Shown one piece after another: positions 10,420 through 19,478 of a DNA stretch of 64,000 nt. Location of the stretch: contig CAWFXQ010000001.1 of assembly GCA_963819845.1 (NCBI GenBank), positions 1-64,000 of the forward strand, given 5' to 3'. The notes under the pieces were generated by a model, which was not told the origin of the DNA, made no database searches, and saw only the letters and a list, made by a program, of their open reading frames with translations. The DNA is from DATAGF01 sp963819845. Its GTDB lineage: Bacteria; Actinomycetota; Thermoleophilia; Miltoncostaeales; Miltoncostaeaceae. Each line of letters opens with the position of its first letter. Position 1 is the stretch's first letter. The position numbers and the translations under genes were made by a program.

Positions 10420-11661
10420 GGCACCTCCACGAGCGGCAGGTGGGCGATGGCGGCGAACTGCTCGGCGGCGCTGCGCGGGCCGCGCTCGCGGACCGGCCGC
10501 CATGCGTCCTCGGGCGCGACCGGCTCGACGAGCCCGCGCGGCGCAGTCCGCGCGCACGAAGAAGGCGTTGACGCCGTTCGAGTCGCAGCCGGCGAGGACG
10601 TAGCCCTTGCGTCGCGCCAGCCGGTCGAGCGCGCGCGAGCGACGCGCCGTGGTACCAGCCGCTCGGGATGGCGCTCGAGGCGGTCGAAGGCCGGGTCGTA
10701 GGGGACGCTCACCGACGCGGTCCGGGCCGAAGGTGCCGTTGTACTCGATCACCACGACGCGGGGCCGCGGCCGCTCGATCGCCTCCCACACCCAGAGGTC
10801 GTTGCCGTCGATGTCGATCGACAGCAGGTCGAGCTCGCCCTCGAAGCCCTCCTCCGCGAGCAGGGCGTCGACATTCCCCCGCGGTGACCGTCCGCTCGCA
10901 GGACCCGAACGGTCTCGCGCGTCTCCGGGCCGGCGCGCGTAGAAGGCCCGGGCGGCCGCGACCCCGCGGGCCAGGCGTCGACCATCAGCCCCCGCCAGCC
11001 GAACACCATCGCCAGGCGCGGCCGTGTTGCACTCGCGCCCGTCGCCGATCCCGATCTCGACGAAGCGCCGGTCCGTGACGCCGATCGATGGAGAGCAGCC
11101 ACGCGATGATGCCGTCCTCGCCGTTCTGGGAGTAGACGCGGCACTCGGCCGCCGCGAGCCCGGCAGTGGCCCCGTCCGGGCGGCCGAGGTCGCGGGTGGC
11201 GCGGCCCGCAGGAGGTCGCGCGTGCCGTCCAGCGCCGGTCGTCCTCGAGGCGGTGGATCCGCTCGCCGTACGAGCTGCCCAGCGCGCGCAGGTGATCGCT
11301 CGAGACGCGACACGCCGCCCTCGCCGCGAGCTCGTCGAGCAGCTCCTGCAGGTGACGGCTGAGCCTCCTCGCGCGACGCGCCCTCGGCGTCGAGCGCGAG
11401 CTTGAGCCAGCGCGATCGCCTCGCGCAGCGCATGTCGGCCGTCCCCCGGCGCTCCGAGTGCGCCGGCCGGCCGCCGCAGCGCGCGCCACGGACCGCCCGG
11501 AGCGACGGGGCGGGGTCTGAAGGAAGTCGGTCGACGGGCGTCGGCGGGTCGACCTCCTCGACGCTGTCGTCGAGCCACGGCAGGTCGTAGTCGCCCGCCC
11601 GCTCGCGCGCCTCGACGCGCCGCGCGAGGTCGGCCAGCAGCCGCTCGTTCTCGTCGCTCAC
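10416..11661 (-). CDS. FkbM-like putative methyltransferase (frameshifted)
   Basis: The N-terminal ~120 residues are charged and helical (SDENERLLADLARRVEARER). Then comes a methyltransferase-type core: CRVYSQNGEDGIIAWLLS, RRFVEIGIGDGRECNTA in the place of SAM motif I, LDLLSIDIDGNDLWVWEAIE and VVVIEYNGTFGPD, later KGYVLAGCDSNGVNAFFVR. This arrangement is that of FkbM-related proteins found in polysaccharide loci, where methylation of a sugar is presumed; catalysis is not shown. GTG at 11661 overlaps the upstream stop (GTGA) and TGA 10416-10418 overlaps the next GTG. Frame changes near 11520, 11400, 11160, 11020, 10870 and 10700. Confidence 0.65.
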
Positions 11662-12853
11662 GCCGCGCGCCCGGCGCGGCGCCGCGACCTCGTGGAGGAG
11701 CCCCTCGAGGCGTCGCGACGACCGCCTCCGGGCGGAACCGGCCGAGCGCGTAGCGGCGGCCCTGGGTCCCGAGCCGCGCCGCCGAGCCCGCGGTCGTCGA
11801 CGAGGCGCCAGAGAGCCTCCGCGTACTCCGCGCCGTCGTCGAACCAGAGCCCGCCGCCGGCGCGGCGCACCTGGCCGACGAGCACCGGCGAGCGCGCGCT
11901 CACCAGCACGGGCCGGCCGTGGGTCCAGGCCTCGAGCACGGCCATCGAGAGGCTCTCGTAGGGCGACGGCAGGACCACGACCGCCGCGCCGGCCAGCAGG
12001 GCGTGCTTCTCGCGCCTCGTCACGAAGCCGCGCGCCTCGAGCCAGCGCCCCTGCGGGAGCTCCATCGCGACGTGCCCGGCCAGGACGAGCCGCGGGCGGT
12101 CGGGCCGGTCCAGCGATCGCGCGCCGGTGCTGCGCGCAGGAGGTCGACGCACCCCTTCGACGGGTCGACCCGGCCCAGGTAGAGCACGTACGGCTCGCCG
12201 GTGCCGCCGCGGCCCGACCGCGGGCGGCGGGTCGACGCCGACGCCGACGAGCCGGGTCGCGCGCGCGCAGGGGGCCGAACCGGTCGCGGCAGAAGTCGCG
12301 CTCCTCCGGGGTGCTGAAGGCCAGCCCGCGCGCCAGGCGGAAGGTCCGGTCCATGATCGGGAAGCGCGGCCGGCGGCTCGTCGTGGAGGGCCGGGATCAT
12401 GAGCGACGCGATCGGCCACCAGGGGCAGGCCGTCCCAGGTGGTCGCGTAGAGGTACGGCACGAACACCACCGCGTCGTAGCCCGCGCCGTCGCGATCGAG
12501 GTGGTCGAGGAGCCCCGGGGCGTTCGGGCCCTGCTCGCGCATCCACCGTACGAGCCCGGCGATGCCGAGCCGACCCGCGACCGCCGCCCTGTACCAGCGG
12601 TTGAAGCGCTCGGTCACGCGCGGCTCGGGCACGGGGAAGCGCTCGACGCGGACGTCACCGTCGCGCGAGGCGCCCGGCGGGTAGGGCGTCGGCCCAGGTC
12701 CGGTAGTCCTGCGGCGCAGGTCGTCAGCACGGTCACGTCGTGCGCGGCGGGCGAGCCGCGGCGCGTGCCATCGCGCCAGGCCCTCGGCGCCGCCGCCGAC
12801 GTCCGCGCCCGTAGCGGGGCACGACGATCGCGAGCCGCAGCGCCGCCGGTCAC
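11658..12853 (-). CDS. GT4 glycosyltransferase of the VVPRYG/GGAE type (frameshifted)
   Basis: Restored start reads LRLAIVVPRYGADVGGGAEG, then VVFVPYLYATTWDGLPLVAD, GLAFSTPEERDF, VLYLGRVDPSKGCVDLLRA, LVLAGHVAMELPQGRW, VVVLPSPYESLSMAVLEAWT (donor-binding Glu pair) and GGGLWFDDGAEYAEALWRLV. It is clearly the same subfamily as the intact gene at 39814-40995, which has the same segments (LYATT, FMTPEER, LYVGRVDPAKG, VVLPSPHESLS, GGGLLYDEG). So its job is transfer of a sugar during polymer assembly; substrate unknown. About 395 residues. Both ends are GTGA overlaps (12850-12853 and 11658-11661). Several single-base shifts. Confidence 0.75.
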
Positions 12854-13607
12854 GCGGCCGCCGGCCCAGCGACGCGCGGGCGACCTCGGCGCCCTCGAGG
12901 ATGCGGAGCCCGACCTCGCGCGCGCGAGGCTGGCCGCGGCGAGCCGCGCGGCCGCGCCGCGCCCAGGGCCCGGGCGAGGGGCGGCGTTGGCATGCAGGAA
13001 GGCCGTCGCCTCCATCACCTCGAGGTCGGTCTCGGCGCGGAGGGCGCCGCCCGCGTCGGAGCAGGTCGTGCGGCGGCGTGCCGGGCAGCGCGACCACGGC
13101 GCGGCCGGCGGCCCAGGCCTCGAGCGCCGCCGCGAGGGCGCGGCGCCCCGGCCGCCGACCCACGCGACGCCCGGCCGTGCCGGCGGCGGCGCGCGGCGGC
13201 TCGCGCCACGCCGCGACGAGAGCGCCGGCTCGGCGGCCTCACCGACGTCCAGGCCGCGCCCTCCGGGGACGCGCGGCGGCGCGGGCAGCCCGGCGACCAG
13301 CACGGAGCGGTCGGTCGGCGAGCCGCTCGCCGAGATCGTCCGCCTCGCAGGCGTCGAGCAGGACGACGGCATCGGCGGCGGCGACGAGCGCAGCGGCCCA
13401 GGGGCTCGGCCGTCCGCGGGCCGAGGGCCGGCACCACGACCAGCGGGCCGCTCGGCATCGGGCCCCGGGAGCATCGGGATCCTCCGCGCCCGATCGACGA
13501 GCGTGCCCGGGCCGCTCGCGCGCGAGCCCTCGGGCACGCGTCCAGCGCCCGGTCGAGCGGCGCGCTCGAGCGCGCCGCGGCATCGCGCGGCCGCGGCAGA
13601 CGATCAC
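12850..13607 (-). CDS. Glycosyltransferase-like protein (GT-B C-terminal half; frameshifted)
   Basis: About 250 residues between two GTGA overlaps. Restored reading: start VIVCRGRDAAA, then LVVVPALGPRTAEPLGRA, AADAVVLLDACEADDLGERL, VLVAGLPAPPRVPGGRG, EAWAAGRAVVALPGTPPHDL, LRAETDLEVMEATAFLHANA and GLRILEGAEVARASLG. The ALPGTPPHDLL/ETDLEVMEA part looks like the donor-binding end of a GT-B transferase; an N-terminal Rossmann domain is short or missing. It may be a shortened glycosyltransferase or an accessory subunit acting with its neighbours. Recognition is partial because of the frame changes. Confidence 0.45.
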
Positions 13608-14671
13608 GCGAGCGCCTCGACGAAGGCGCGCAGCCGCGTCCGCGACGGCCTCGCGGCCGAGCGCGCGCGAGCTGCTCGCGGCGCGCCCGCCGCCATCGCG
13701 GCCGCGAGGCGAGGATCGCCGGCCGTCGCGGCCAGCACGGCCTCGGCGACCAGCGAGGGCGGCTTCTCGTCGAGGAGCGAGCCCGGCGCGCCCGACGGTC
13801 TCCGGGCACCGCGCCGGCGGCGAAGGCCACGATCGGCAGCGACGCGGCCATCGCCTCGACCAGCGGGACGCAGTAGCCCTCGTGGTCCGAGAGGCAGACG
13901 AAGCAGTCGCTCTCGGCGTAGGCGCGCGCGAGGGCCGCGTCGTCGAGCGAGCCGGCGAAGACGACGTGCTCGTCGACCAGCAGCCGCCGCGCGAGGTCGC
14001 GGCAGCGCGCCGCGTAGCGCTCCATGCCCACCCAGGTGCCGACGAGCGTCAGCACGGCGTCGGCGCCCGCTCTGGCGGAGGGCGGCGAGCGCGGCGATCA
14101 GGTGGTGCTGGGCCTTGTTCGGCACGCCGCGGCCCACGAACAGCAGGCGCAGCCGCCCGTCCCGCGCGGCGCGGGGCGGCGACGGGGGCAGCTCGCGCCG
14201 CATCACGCCGACGACGTCGCGGCGCGGGAACCCGAGCGCGCGGAGCTCGTCGGCGTTGAAGGACGAGTCGGCGGCGGCGGCCACGACGCGGCCGGCCAGG
14301 CCGGCCAGCTCCGCGCGGCCCCGCCGGCACTGGAGCGCGACCGCGGGCGCGTCCTCCCACAGCAGCTCCGCCGGGGTGATGTTGTGGTAGTGGATCGCGG
14401 GCCGGTCGCAGCGGGCGAGCACGTGCGTCGAAGGCGGGGCTGCCGATCGAGTAGTGCAGCACCGCCGCGTCGCCCGGGCGGGCGACGGCGCTCCCAGCGG
14501 GTGACCGGGTGCACGCGGCCCGGCGAGGGCTGGGTGGATGCGCTCGTCCTCGCAGAAGAGCTCCGAGCGCAGCCCCATGCCCCGAAGGACCCGCTGCGAC
14601 TCCAGCAGGTGGTGGGTGATCGCGTCGCGGGGCGCGGCGCCGGCGCAGACCTGGTGGACGCCGTCGCTCAC
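13604..14671 (-). CDS. GT4-family glycosyltransferase (frameshifted)
   Basis: VSDGVHQVCAGAAPRDAITH at the start, HLLESQRVLRGMGLRSELFC, IHYHNITPAELLWEDAPAVA, VVAAAADSSFNADELRALGF, LRLLFVGRGVPNKAQHHLIA, then DCFVCLSDHEGYCVPLVEAM with the two conserved glutamates and DEKPPSLVAEAVLA. This is a standard GT-B, GT4-type retaining transferase, about 355 residues. It is closely related in layout to the gene at 9348-10419. GTG at 14671 overlaps the upstream TGA (14668-14670) and the final TGA overlaps the next GTG at 13607. Shifts occur near 14515, 14430, 14080, 13800 and 13650. Confidence 0.75.
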   Translation of the reverse strand: MSDGVHQVCAGAAPRDAITHHLLESQRVLRGMGLRSELFCEDERIHPALAGPRAPGHPLGAPSPARATRRCCTTRSAAPPSTHVLARCDRPAIHYHNITPAELLWEDAPAVALQCRRGRAELAGLAGRVVAAAADSSFNADELRALGFPRRDVVGVMRRELPPSPPRAARDGRLRLLFVGRGVPNKAQHHLIAALAALRQSGRRRRADARRHLGGHGALRGALPRPRAAAAGRRARRLRRLARRRGPRARLRRERLLRLPLGPRGLLRPAGRGDGRVAADRGLRRRRGARRPSGAPGSLLDEKPPSLVAEAVLAATAGDPRLAAAMAAGAPRAARARSAARPSRTRLRAFVEALA

Positions 14672-15874
14672 GCCCACGCCGCGAGCGCGCCGATGAAGCG
14701 CCGCCGGACCTCGTCCAGGAGAACGTGCCGAGCGCGTAGGCGGCGCCGGCGCCGGGCGAGCTCGGTCGCGGAGCGCCGGGTCCTCCAGCAGCGCGTCGAG
14801 GGCGGCGTCGAACTCGCTCTGGTCCGTCGTACCAGAGCCCCGCCCCGGCGCGCCGGCAGTGGCTCACGCAGCACCGGCGAGCCGCCGTTGACCAGCGCGG
14901 GCGTGCCCGCGAGCCAGGCCTCGAGCAGCACCATCCCGAAGCTCTCGAGCACCGAGGGGTGCACGAGCACCGACGCGGCCGCGTAGGCCGCGCGCCCGCT
15001 GCTCGGCCGGCACGAAGCCCAGGTCCACGACGTGCTCGGCGATCGCCTCGGGCACGGCGAGGTCGCCCGCTCCCATCAGCGCGAGCGGCGGTGCGTCCGG
15101 GCGGCGTTGCGCGGTAGCGCGGCGTAGCGGCGCGAAGAGCCCGGGGACGCCCTTCGCCTCCTCGCGGCGGCCGGCGTAGAGCAGGTAGCCGGGCGCGACG
15201 CCGCGCGTCGGCGCAGAACGCGGCCACCTCGGCTCTCTCTGGGCGGCGGCTCGGGGTCGAAGCCGACGCCCACGACCTCCATCCGTCGCGTCGGGGGCGA
15301 GGCGGCCGAGGAGGTCGCGCTCGCCGTCGGAGTTGGCCATGCAGCCGGCGACGCCGTCGATGGCGTCCGCGCACCACCGGCAGTCGCGCGTGGGGCTCGT
15401 CGTGCAGCGCACGGGATCAGCGCCGTGCGCCCCGGGCGCGCGGCGGCTGCCCAGAACGGCCGTGCCGAACAGGTACGGGATGGCCGACGATCCAGCTGTC
15501 GGACGCCTCGCTCGACCGCCCGCTGGAGCCCCTCCGACCAGACGGAGTTGCGCCATCCACTCCAGCTGGTCGGCGTAGCCGAGGCGCTGCTCGAGGCGCG
15601 ATGCGCGGTGTGCAGCTGCCAGAAGAGCTCGGGGTCGCGGCCGCCGCTCACGCGGAAGCGGCTCACGGGCACGCCGCCCTCGATGCGCGTGCCCTCGGGA
15701 TGGTGGTCGGCCCAGGTGAAGTGGTCGACCGCGCAGGTGGTGAGCACTCGGACGTCCGTGCCGTGCGGCGGCGAGGTTCTCGGCCATCAGCCGGCAGAGG
15801 GTCTCCGCGCCGCCCACGACGTCGGGGCCGTACCGCGGGACGACGAAGGCGATCCGTGGCTCAGCGAGCCGCAT
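14668..15874 (-). CDS. GT4 glycosyltransferase of the VVPRYG/GGAE type (frameshifted)
   Basis: The clean ATG at 15874 opens with IAFVVPRYGPDVVGGAETLC, followed in other frames by LTTCAVDHFTWADHHPEGTR, GYADQLEWMAQ, AIPYLFGTAVLGS, MANSDGERDLLGRLAPD, YLLYAGRREEAKGVPGLF, VVDLGFVPAEQ, and LVHPSVLESFGMVLLEAWLA with NGGSPVLRE. A GT4 enzyme of about 400 residues. It lies directly behind the coiled-coil gene (8-bp gap), the same order seen at 39526-40995. The 3' end overlaps the next GTG by GTGA. The product probably acts at the cytoplasmic face of the membrane on the polymer exported by Wzm/Wzt (inference). Confidence 0.75.
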
Positions 15875-15881
15875 GCACCCG

Positions 15882-16445
15882 CTACGGGCTCCCGGTCTCC
15901 TCGGCGAGCCGCTCGCGCAGCTCCGCCAGCTCCTCGGCCAGCTCCTCGACGCGGCCCTCCAGCTGGCCCAGGTCCCGCTGGCGGTCGATCTCCGCCTCGC
16001 GCACCGCCCAGCCCTGCTCGCTTGCCGCGGCGCCCTGAGCCTCCTGCGACCGCCTCGCGGAGGGCGGCGATCTCGCGCGCCAGCCGTGCCGAGGTAGCGC
16101 CATCAGCGCGCCGTTGTATGCGTTCGCCTGAGCGGTCAGGCTGAAGCCGGGCTGGCTCGTCCCCGCGCACGAGCGGCGCTTCACCCGCGGTCACCGCTCG
16201 GCCCACCAGCGGCTTGGTCGAGGGGTCCGACGTCCACGTCGTAGCGCAGCACGCGCCATGCCGCGCACGCCGCTCGAGCTCCTCGGCCCCGAAGGGCTCG
16301 TCGCGCGCGGCGGGCTCGGTCATCAGCGCGTCACGCTGTAGAGGCCGCGGGCCTTCTTCTCGGCCACCCGCGGCGGAGGTCGGCCATCAGGGCGTCAACA
16401 TCGATGAGTCGTCCGGCGATGTCGTCGGCGCGTGCGATCCACGGA
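15882..16445 (-). CDS. Coiled-coil protein of the export operon (frameshifted)
   Basis: Restored as one chain: IARADDIAGRLIDVDALMAD, RVAEKKARGLYSV, TEPAARDEPFGAEELER, GFSLTAQANAYNGALMAL, ARLAREIAALREAV, and a heptad-rich C-terminus (EGRVEELAEELAELRERLAE). At 16323 the text appears to stop and restart (TGATG); adding one base gives YSVDALMTEPAARD, so I treat both halves as one gene. I have a general memory of proteins of this build (short N-terminal DALMAE helix, central QNAFN-like segment, terminal coiled coil) in actinobacterial polysaccharide loci, but no function is established. It lies between Wzt and a VVPRYG-type GT4. The start is uncertain, close behind the Wzt stop. Confidence 0.5.
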
Positions 16446-16448
16446 ACT

Positions 16449-17727
16449 TTATCGCCCGTCGCCGGTCCGGGACGCGCCGGCCGGGCGGGCTGCGATCGGA
16501 GCGCCGGCGACGACGCTCCACTCGCCGCTCATGTTCACCGGGCCCGATGCCCGTGACCCGCGGGAAGACGTCGAACTCCAGCCAGCGGTCGAGCCAGTGG
16601 TGGACCTGGCTCTCGTCGCAGCGAGACCACGGCGAGCTGCACCGTGAAGCGAGCCCTCGTGCAGCGGCAGCGCCGGGATCGTGAAGCTCACCGTGGCGCG
16701 GCCGCTCAGCTCGGCGACCTCCAGCGCGTCGATGCGCGTGTTGGTCCCGAAGCAGAGCTCCCCGTCGACCGAGCTGATGCTGATGCCGAAGTTCGGCGTG
16801 CGCACCGGGTCGGCGCGCCTCGACCTCCATCTCGATGGTCAGCGGGTCGCCGCTGACGAACCGGTCGCTCGGGCCGTCGGGGCCGAGCAGGCGGCGCGAG
16901 CGTGATGACGACCTCCCGGTCGCCCCACACCCGCGGGTCGCTCCTCGGCGCCGTCCGTCGGTCCCGCCTGCCTCCGCCGCCGTCGTCCGCGAGCCGGCGG
17001 TGATAGGTGGCGAGGGCGTCCTGGGTGCGGCGCGTCGGTGATCAGCTCGCCGTCGACGAGCAGGACGGCCCGGTCGCAGACGCGCTCGACGGCGGCGGGG
17101 TCGTGCGAGACGAAGACGAGCGTGCCGCCGCCGCGGCGGAAGTCGAAGATGCGCCCGAAGCACTTGCGCTGGAAGGCCTCGTCGCCCACGGCCAGCACCT
17201 CGTCGAGCAGCAGCACGTCCGGGTTGACGTGCGAGGCGACCGCGAACGCCAGCCGCATCTGACATGCCGCTCGAGTAGGTGCGCACCGGCATGTCGATGA
17301 AGTCCTCGAGCTCGGCGAAGGCGACGATCTCGTCGAGCCGCGGCGTCCACCTCGCGCTCCGAGAGCCCGTGGATCGAGGCGTTCATGTAGACGTTCTCGC
17401 GCCCGGTGAAGTCGGGGTGGAACCCGGCGCCGAGCTCGAGCATCGACGCGACCGTGCCGCCGATCTCGATGGTGCCCGGCGTGCGGCGGGATGATCCCGG
17501 CGAGCAGCTTGAGCAGCGTGCTCTTGCCCGAGCCGTTCTGGCCGATGACGCCGATCGCCTCGCCCGGGCGCGACGTCGAGGTCCACGTCGCGCACCGCCC
17601 AGAGCTCGGTGGCGTCGGTGCGCCGCCGCCGCAGGACCGTCTCCTTCAGCGTGAGGTTGCGCTCGTGGAGGATGCGGAAGGTGCGCGACACGCCCCGCAG
17701 CCGGATGCGCCCCGGCTCGAGGGCCAT
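16449..17727 (-). CDS. wzt: Polysaccharide ABC exporter, ATP-binding subunit (Wzt-like) with C-terminal sugar-binding domain
   Basis: ATP-binding protein that drives export of a finished glycan with the permease encoded just upstream. Restored motifs: Walker A with GSGKSTLLKLLAG, signature region MPVRTYSSGMQMRLAFAVAS, Walker B PDVLLLDEVLAVGD, and LVFVSHDPAAVERVCDRAVL. The domain is preceded by GVSRTFRILHERNLTLKETV, typical of Wzt rather than of import ATPases. The C-terminal ~150 residues are a beta-rich domain (FGISISSVDGELCFGTNTRI, GRATVSFTIPALPLHEGS) like the Wzt carbohydrate-binding domain that recognises the chain end. ATG 17727 overlaps the Wzm stop by one base. Frame shifts near 17560, 17350, 17265, 16990 and 16880. 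Confidence 0.8.
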
Positions 17728-18576
17728 CAGAGCTCCACCGCCATCTCGCGCTCGAGGCGCCGGAAGAGCCGACCAGCCGGCCGAGCAGGGCGAGCGCGGC
17801 CGCCACGAGCGCAGTACAGGACGTCGCCCCAGGCCGGCCAGACGCCCGAAGAAGAGGGCGTCCTGGATCGAGATGATGAACGGGCGCGATCGGGTTCGCC
17901 CAGTGGAGGAGGGCTGCCGACCCAGGCGTACTCGCCGCTCAGGCCCGGGCACGGTGTCGAAGCGTGTAGAAGACCGGGCTCGACGAAGATCCACGGCAGG
18001 GCGATGGCCGTCGAGGATGTGCTCGACGTCGCGGAAGTACACGTTGAGGGCCGCGAGCGGCGAGGCCGAAGCCCGCGGTGAACATCGGCGAGCAGGACGA
18101 CCAGGCCCGGCAGCGGCCACCAGCGGGCAGCCGCGAGTCCGTCGCTCAGGAGCAGGCACAGCGGCAGCGCGACGACCAGCATCGCCCCCGCCGTGAAGGC
18201 GTTGCCGGTCATCGCCGCCAGGGGCACGATCTCGCGGGGGAAGCTGCACCTTGGTCACCAGGCTCGCGTTCGCCACCAGGCTGCGCGACGCCACCTGCGG
18301 CGCCGCCGAGGAAGAACGTCCACACGGTCAGCCCCACGAAGAGGAACAGCGCGTAGTACTCGATCTGGATGCGGAGCAGGAACTTGAAGACCAGCGAGTA
18401 CGCGCCCGACCATGATCAGCGGCGTGATCAGCGTCCAGCGCCAGGCCCAGGACCGAGCCCTTGTAGCGCTGGCGCACCTCGCGCCGCACCAGGTTGCGGA
18501 AGAGCGGCCCGTAGCGGGCCCAGGCGCCGGGGCGGCCGGCGGGCCGCGCGGCGCGGTGTGTCGTGACGATGTCCAT
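17727..18576 (-). CDS. wzm: Polysaccharide ABC exporter permease (Wzm-like; frameshifted)
   Basis: First gene of the reverse operon. ATG 18576 gives MDIVTTHRAARPAG and then YGPLFRNLVRREVRQRYKGS, the amphipathic N-terminus of ABC-2 permeases of the Wzm/TagG family, followed by helices such as MTGNAFTAGAMLVVALPLCL. Restored pieces LNVYFRDVEHILD, LALPWIFVEPG-like and PFIISIQDALFFG fit the family's later part, ending REMAVEL at TGA 17727-17729. About 275 residues, normal. It works with the adjoining Wzt gene. Promoter: see the divergent -10 pair at 18589-18595. Confidence 0.75.
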
Positions 18577-18588
18577 GGCTCTGTGCCC

Positions 18589-18595
18589 TAGGTTA
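18589..18595. promoter_or_regulatory. Divergent, overlapping -10 elements (TAGGTT forward / TAACCT reverse)
   Basis: The 27-bp gap between the Wzm start (18576, reverse) and the methyltransferase start (18604, forward) contains CCTAGGTTAACC. Forward it offers TAGGTT nine bases before the ATG; reverse it offers TAACCT thirteen bases before its ATG. The two elements share five base pairs, so only one polymerase could melt the site at a time. Confidence 0.4.
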
Positions 18596-18603
18596 ACCGC
18601 GCG

Positions 18604-19478
18604 ATGGCGTCCCCCTCTCCCACCGCGGGCAGGGCCCTCGGCCACGAGAGCGGCTGGCCGCGCCTGTGGCGCCACAGCTACCGGCTCGGCGCGCGCTGGC
18701 TGGTCGCCGGCGGGCCCGGCCGCTGGAGCGCCCATCGCGCGGGCCTCCAGCGCCTGCTGGTGCCGCTCGACCCGTGGCGCTACTACGAGCTGGGCCGCCT
18801 GGTCGACGAGCCCGTCTCCGGGCGGTGGCTCGACATCTCGAGCCCCAAGCTCCTCCCGAGCCTGCTGCGCCGCGAGGGGCGCGGGGAGTGGGTGAGCGTC
18901 GACCTCTTCTCGGAGGAGGTCGAGGCCTGGCGGCGCATCGACCCCGACCTCGACCTGCGCGTCGAGGACGCGCGCGCCCTGTCGTTCCCCGACGACTCGT
19001 TCGACGGCTGCCTGTGCGTCTCGGTGATCGAGCACGTCCCCGGCGACGGCGACGCGGAGGCCATGGCGGAGATGTGGCGCGTGCTGCGCCCCGGGGGGCT
19101 GGTGCGCCTCACGACCAACGTGGCGGCGGCCCCCCGGGAGGTGACCCTCGACCGCGAGATCTACGGCGAGGCGAGCGCGGCGGCCGCCGACGGGGCGGTC
19201 TTCTTCGAGCGCCACTACACGGAGCAGGAGATCGCGCAGCGGCTGCTCGCGCCTGCCGTGGGAGGTGCGGACGCGGGAGTACGTCCGCGAGGTCCGGCCG
19301 GCCGTGCACCGCCGCTTCTTCGCGGCGGCGCCGTGGTCGTACCCGCTGGGCGGGGCGCTGCGGGTCGTCTGCCCGGGCAACTTCGCCCGCATGGGATCAC
19401 CGGCCGAGCTCGGCGCCGGACGAGGCCGGCGTGGTCTACCTGGAGCTGCGAAAGCCCCTCACGGGCTCGCCGACCTGA
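18604..19478 (+). CDS. Class I SAM-dependent methyltransferase, paralogue of 36984-37826
   Basis: About 290 residues. Conserved blocks: LDPWRYYELGRLVDEPVSG, GRWLDISSPKLLPSLL in place of SAM motif I, VSVDLFSEEVEAWRRIDPDL, DARALSFPDDSFDGCLCVSV, IEHVPGDGDAEAMAEMWRVL and LRPGGLVRLTTNV. All are matched in the gene at 36984. The frame shifts near 19258 and 19415; the restored end is AGVVYLELRKPLTGSPT, matching GVVYLRLRKPA of the paralogue. The SSPKLL replacement of the usual GxGxG is shared by both copies, so it is a family trait. Substrate unknown, presumably a sugar or lipid-linked sugar of this locus. Ends tail-to-tail with the flippase gene, overlapping it by about 20 bp. Confidence 0.75.

Noticed and set aside
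12399..14390. A 663-residue forward frame
   Set aside because: Antisense to three glycosyltransferase genes whose motifs are clear; composition is Arg/Ala/Gly/Pro with no domain.
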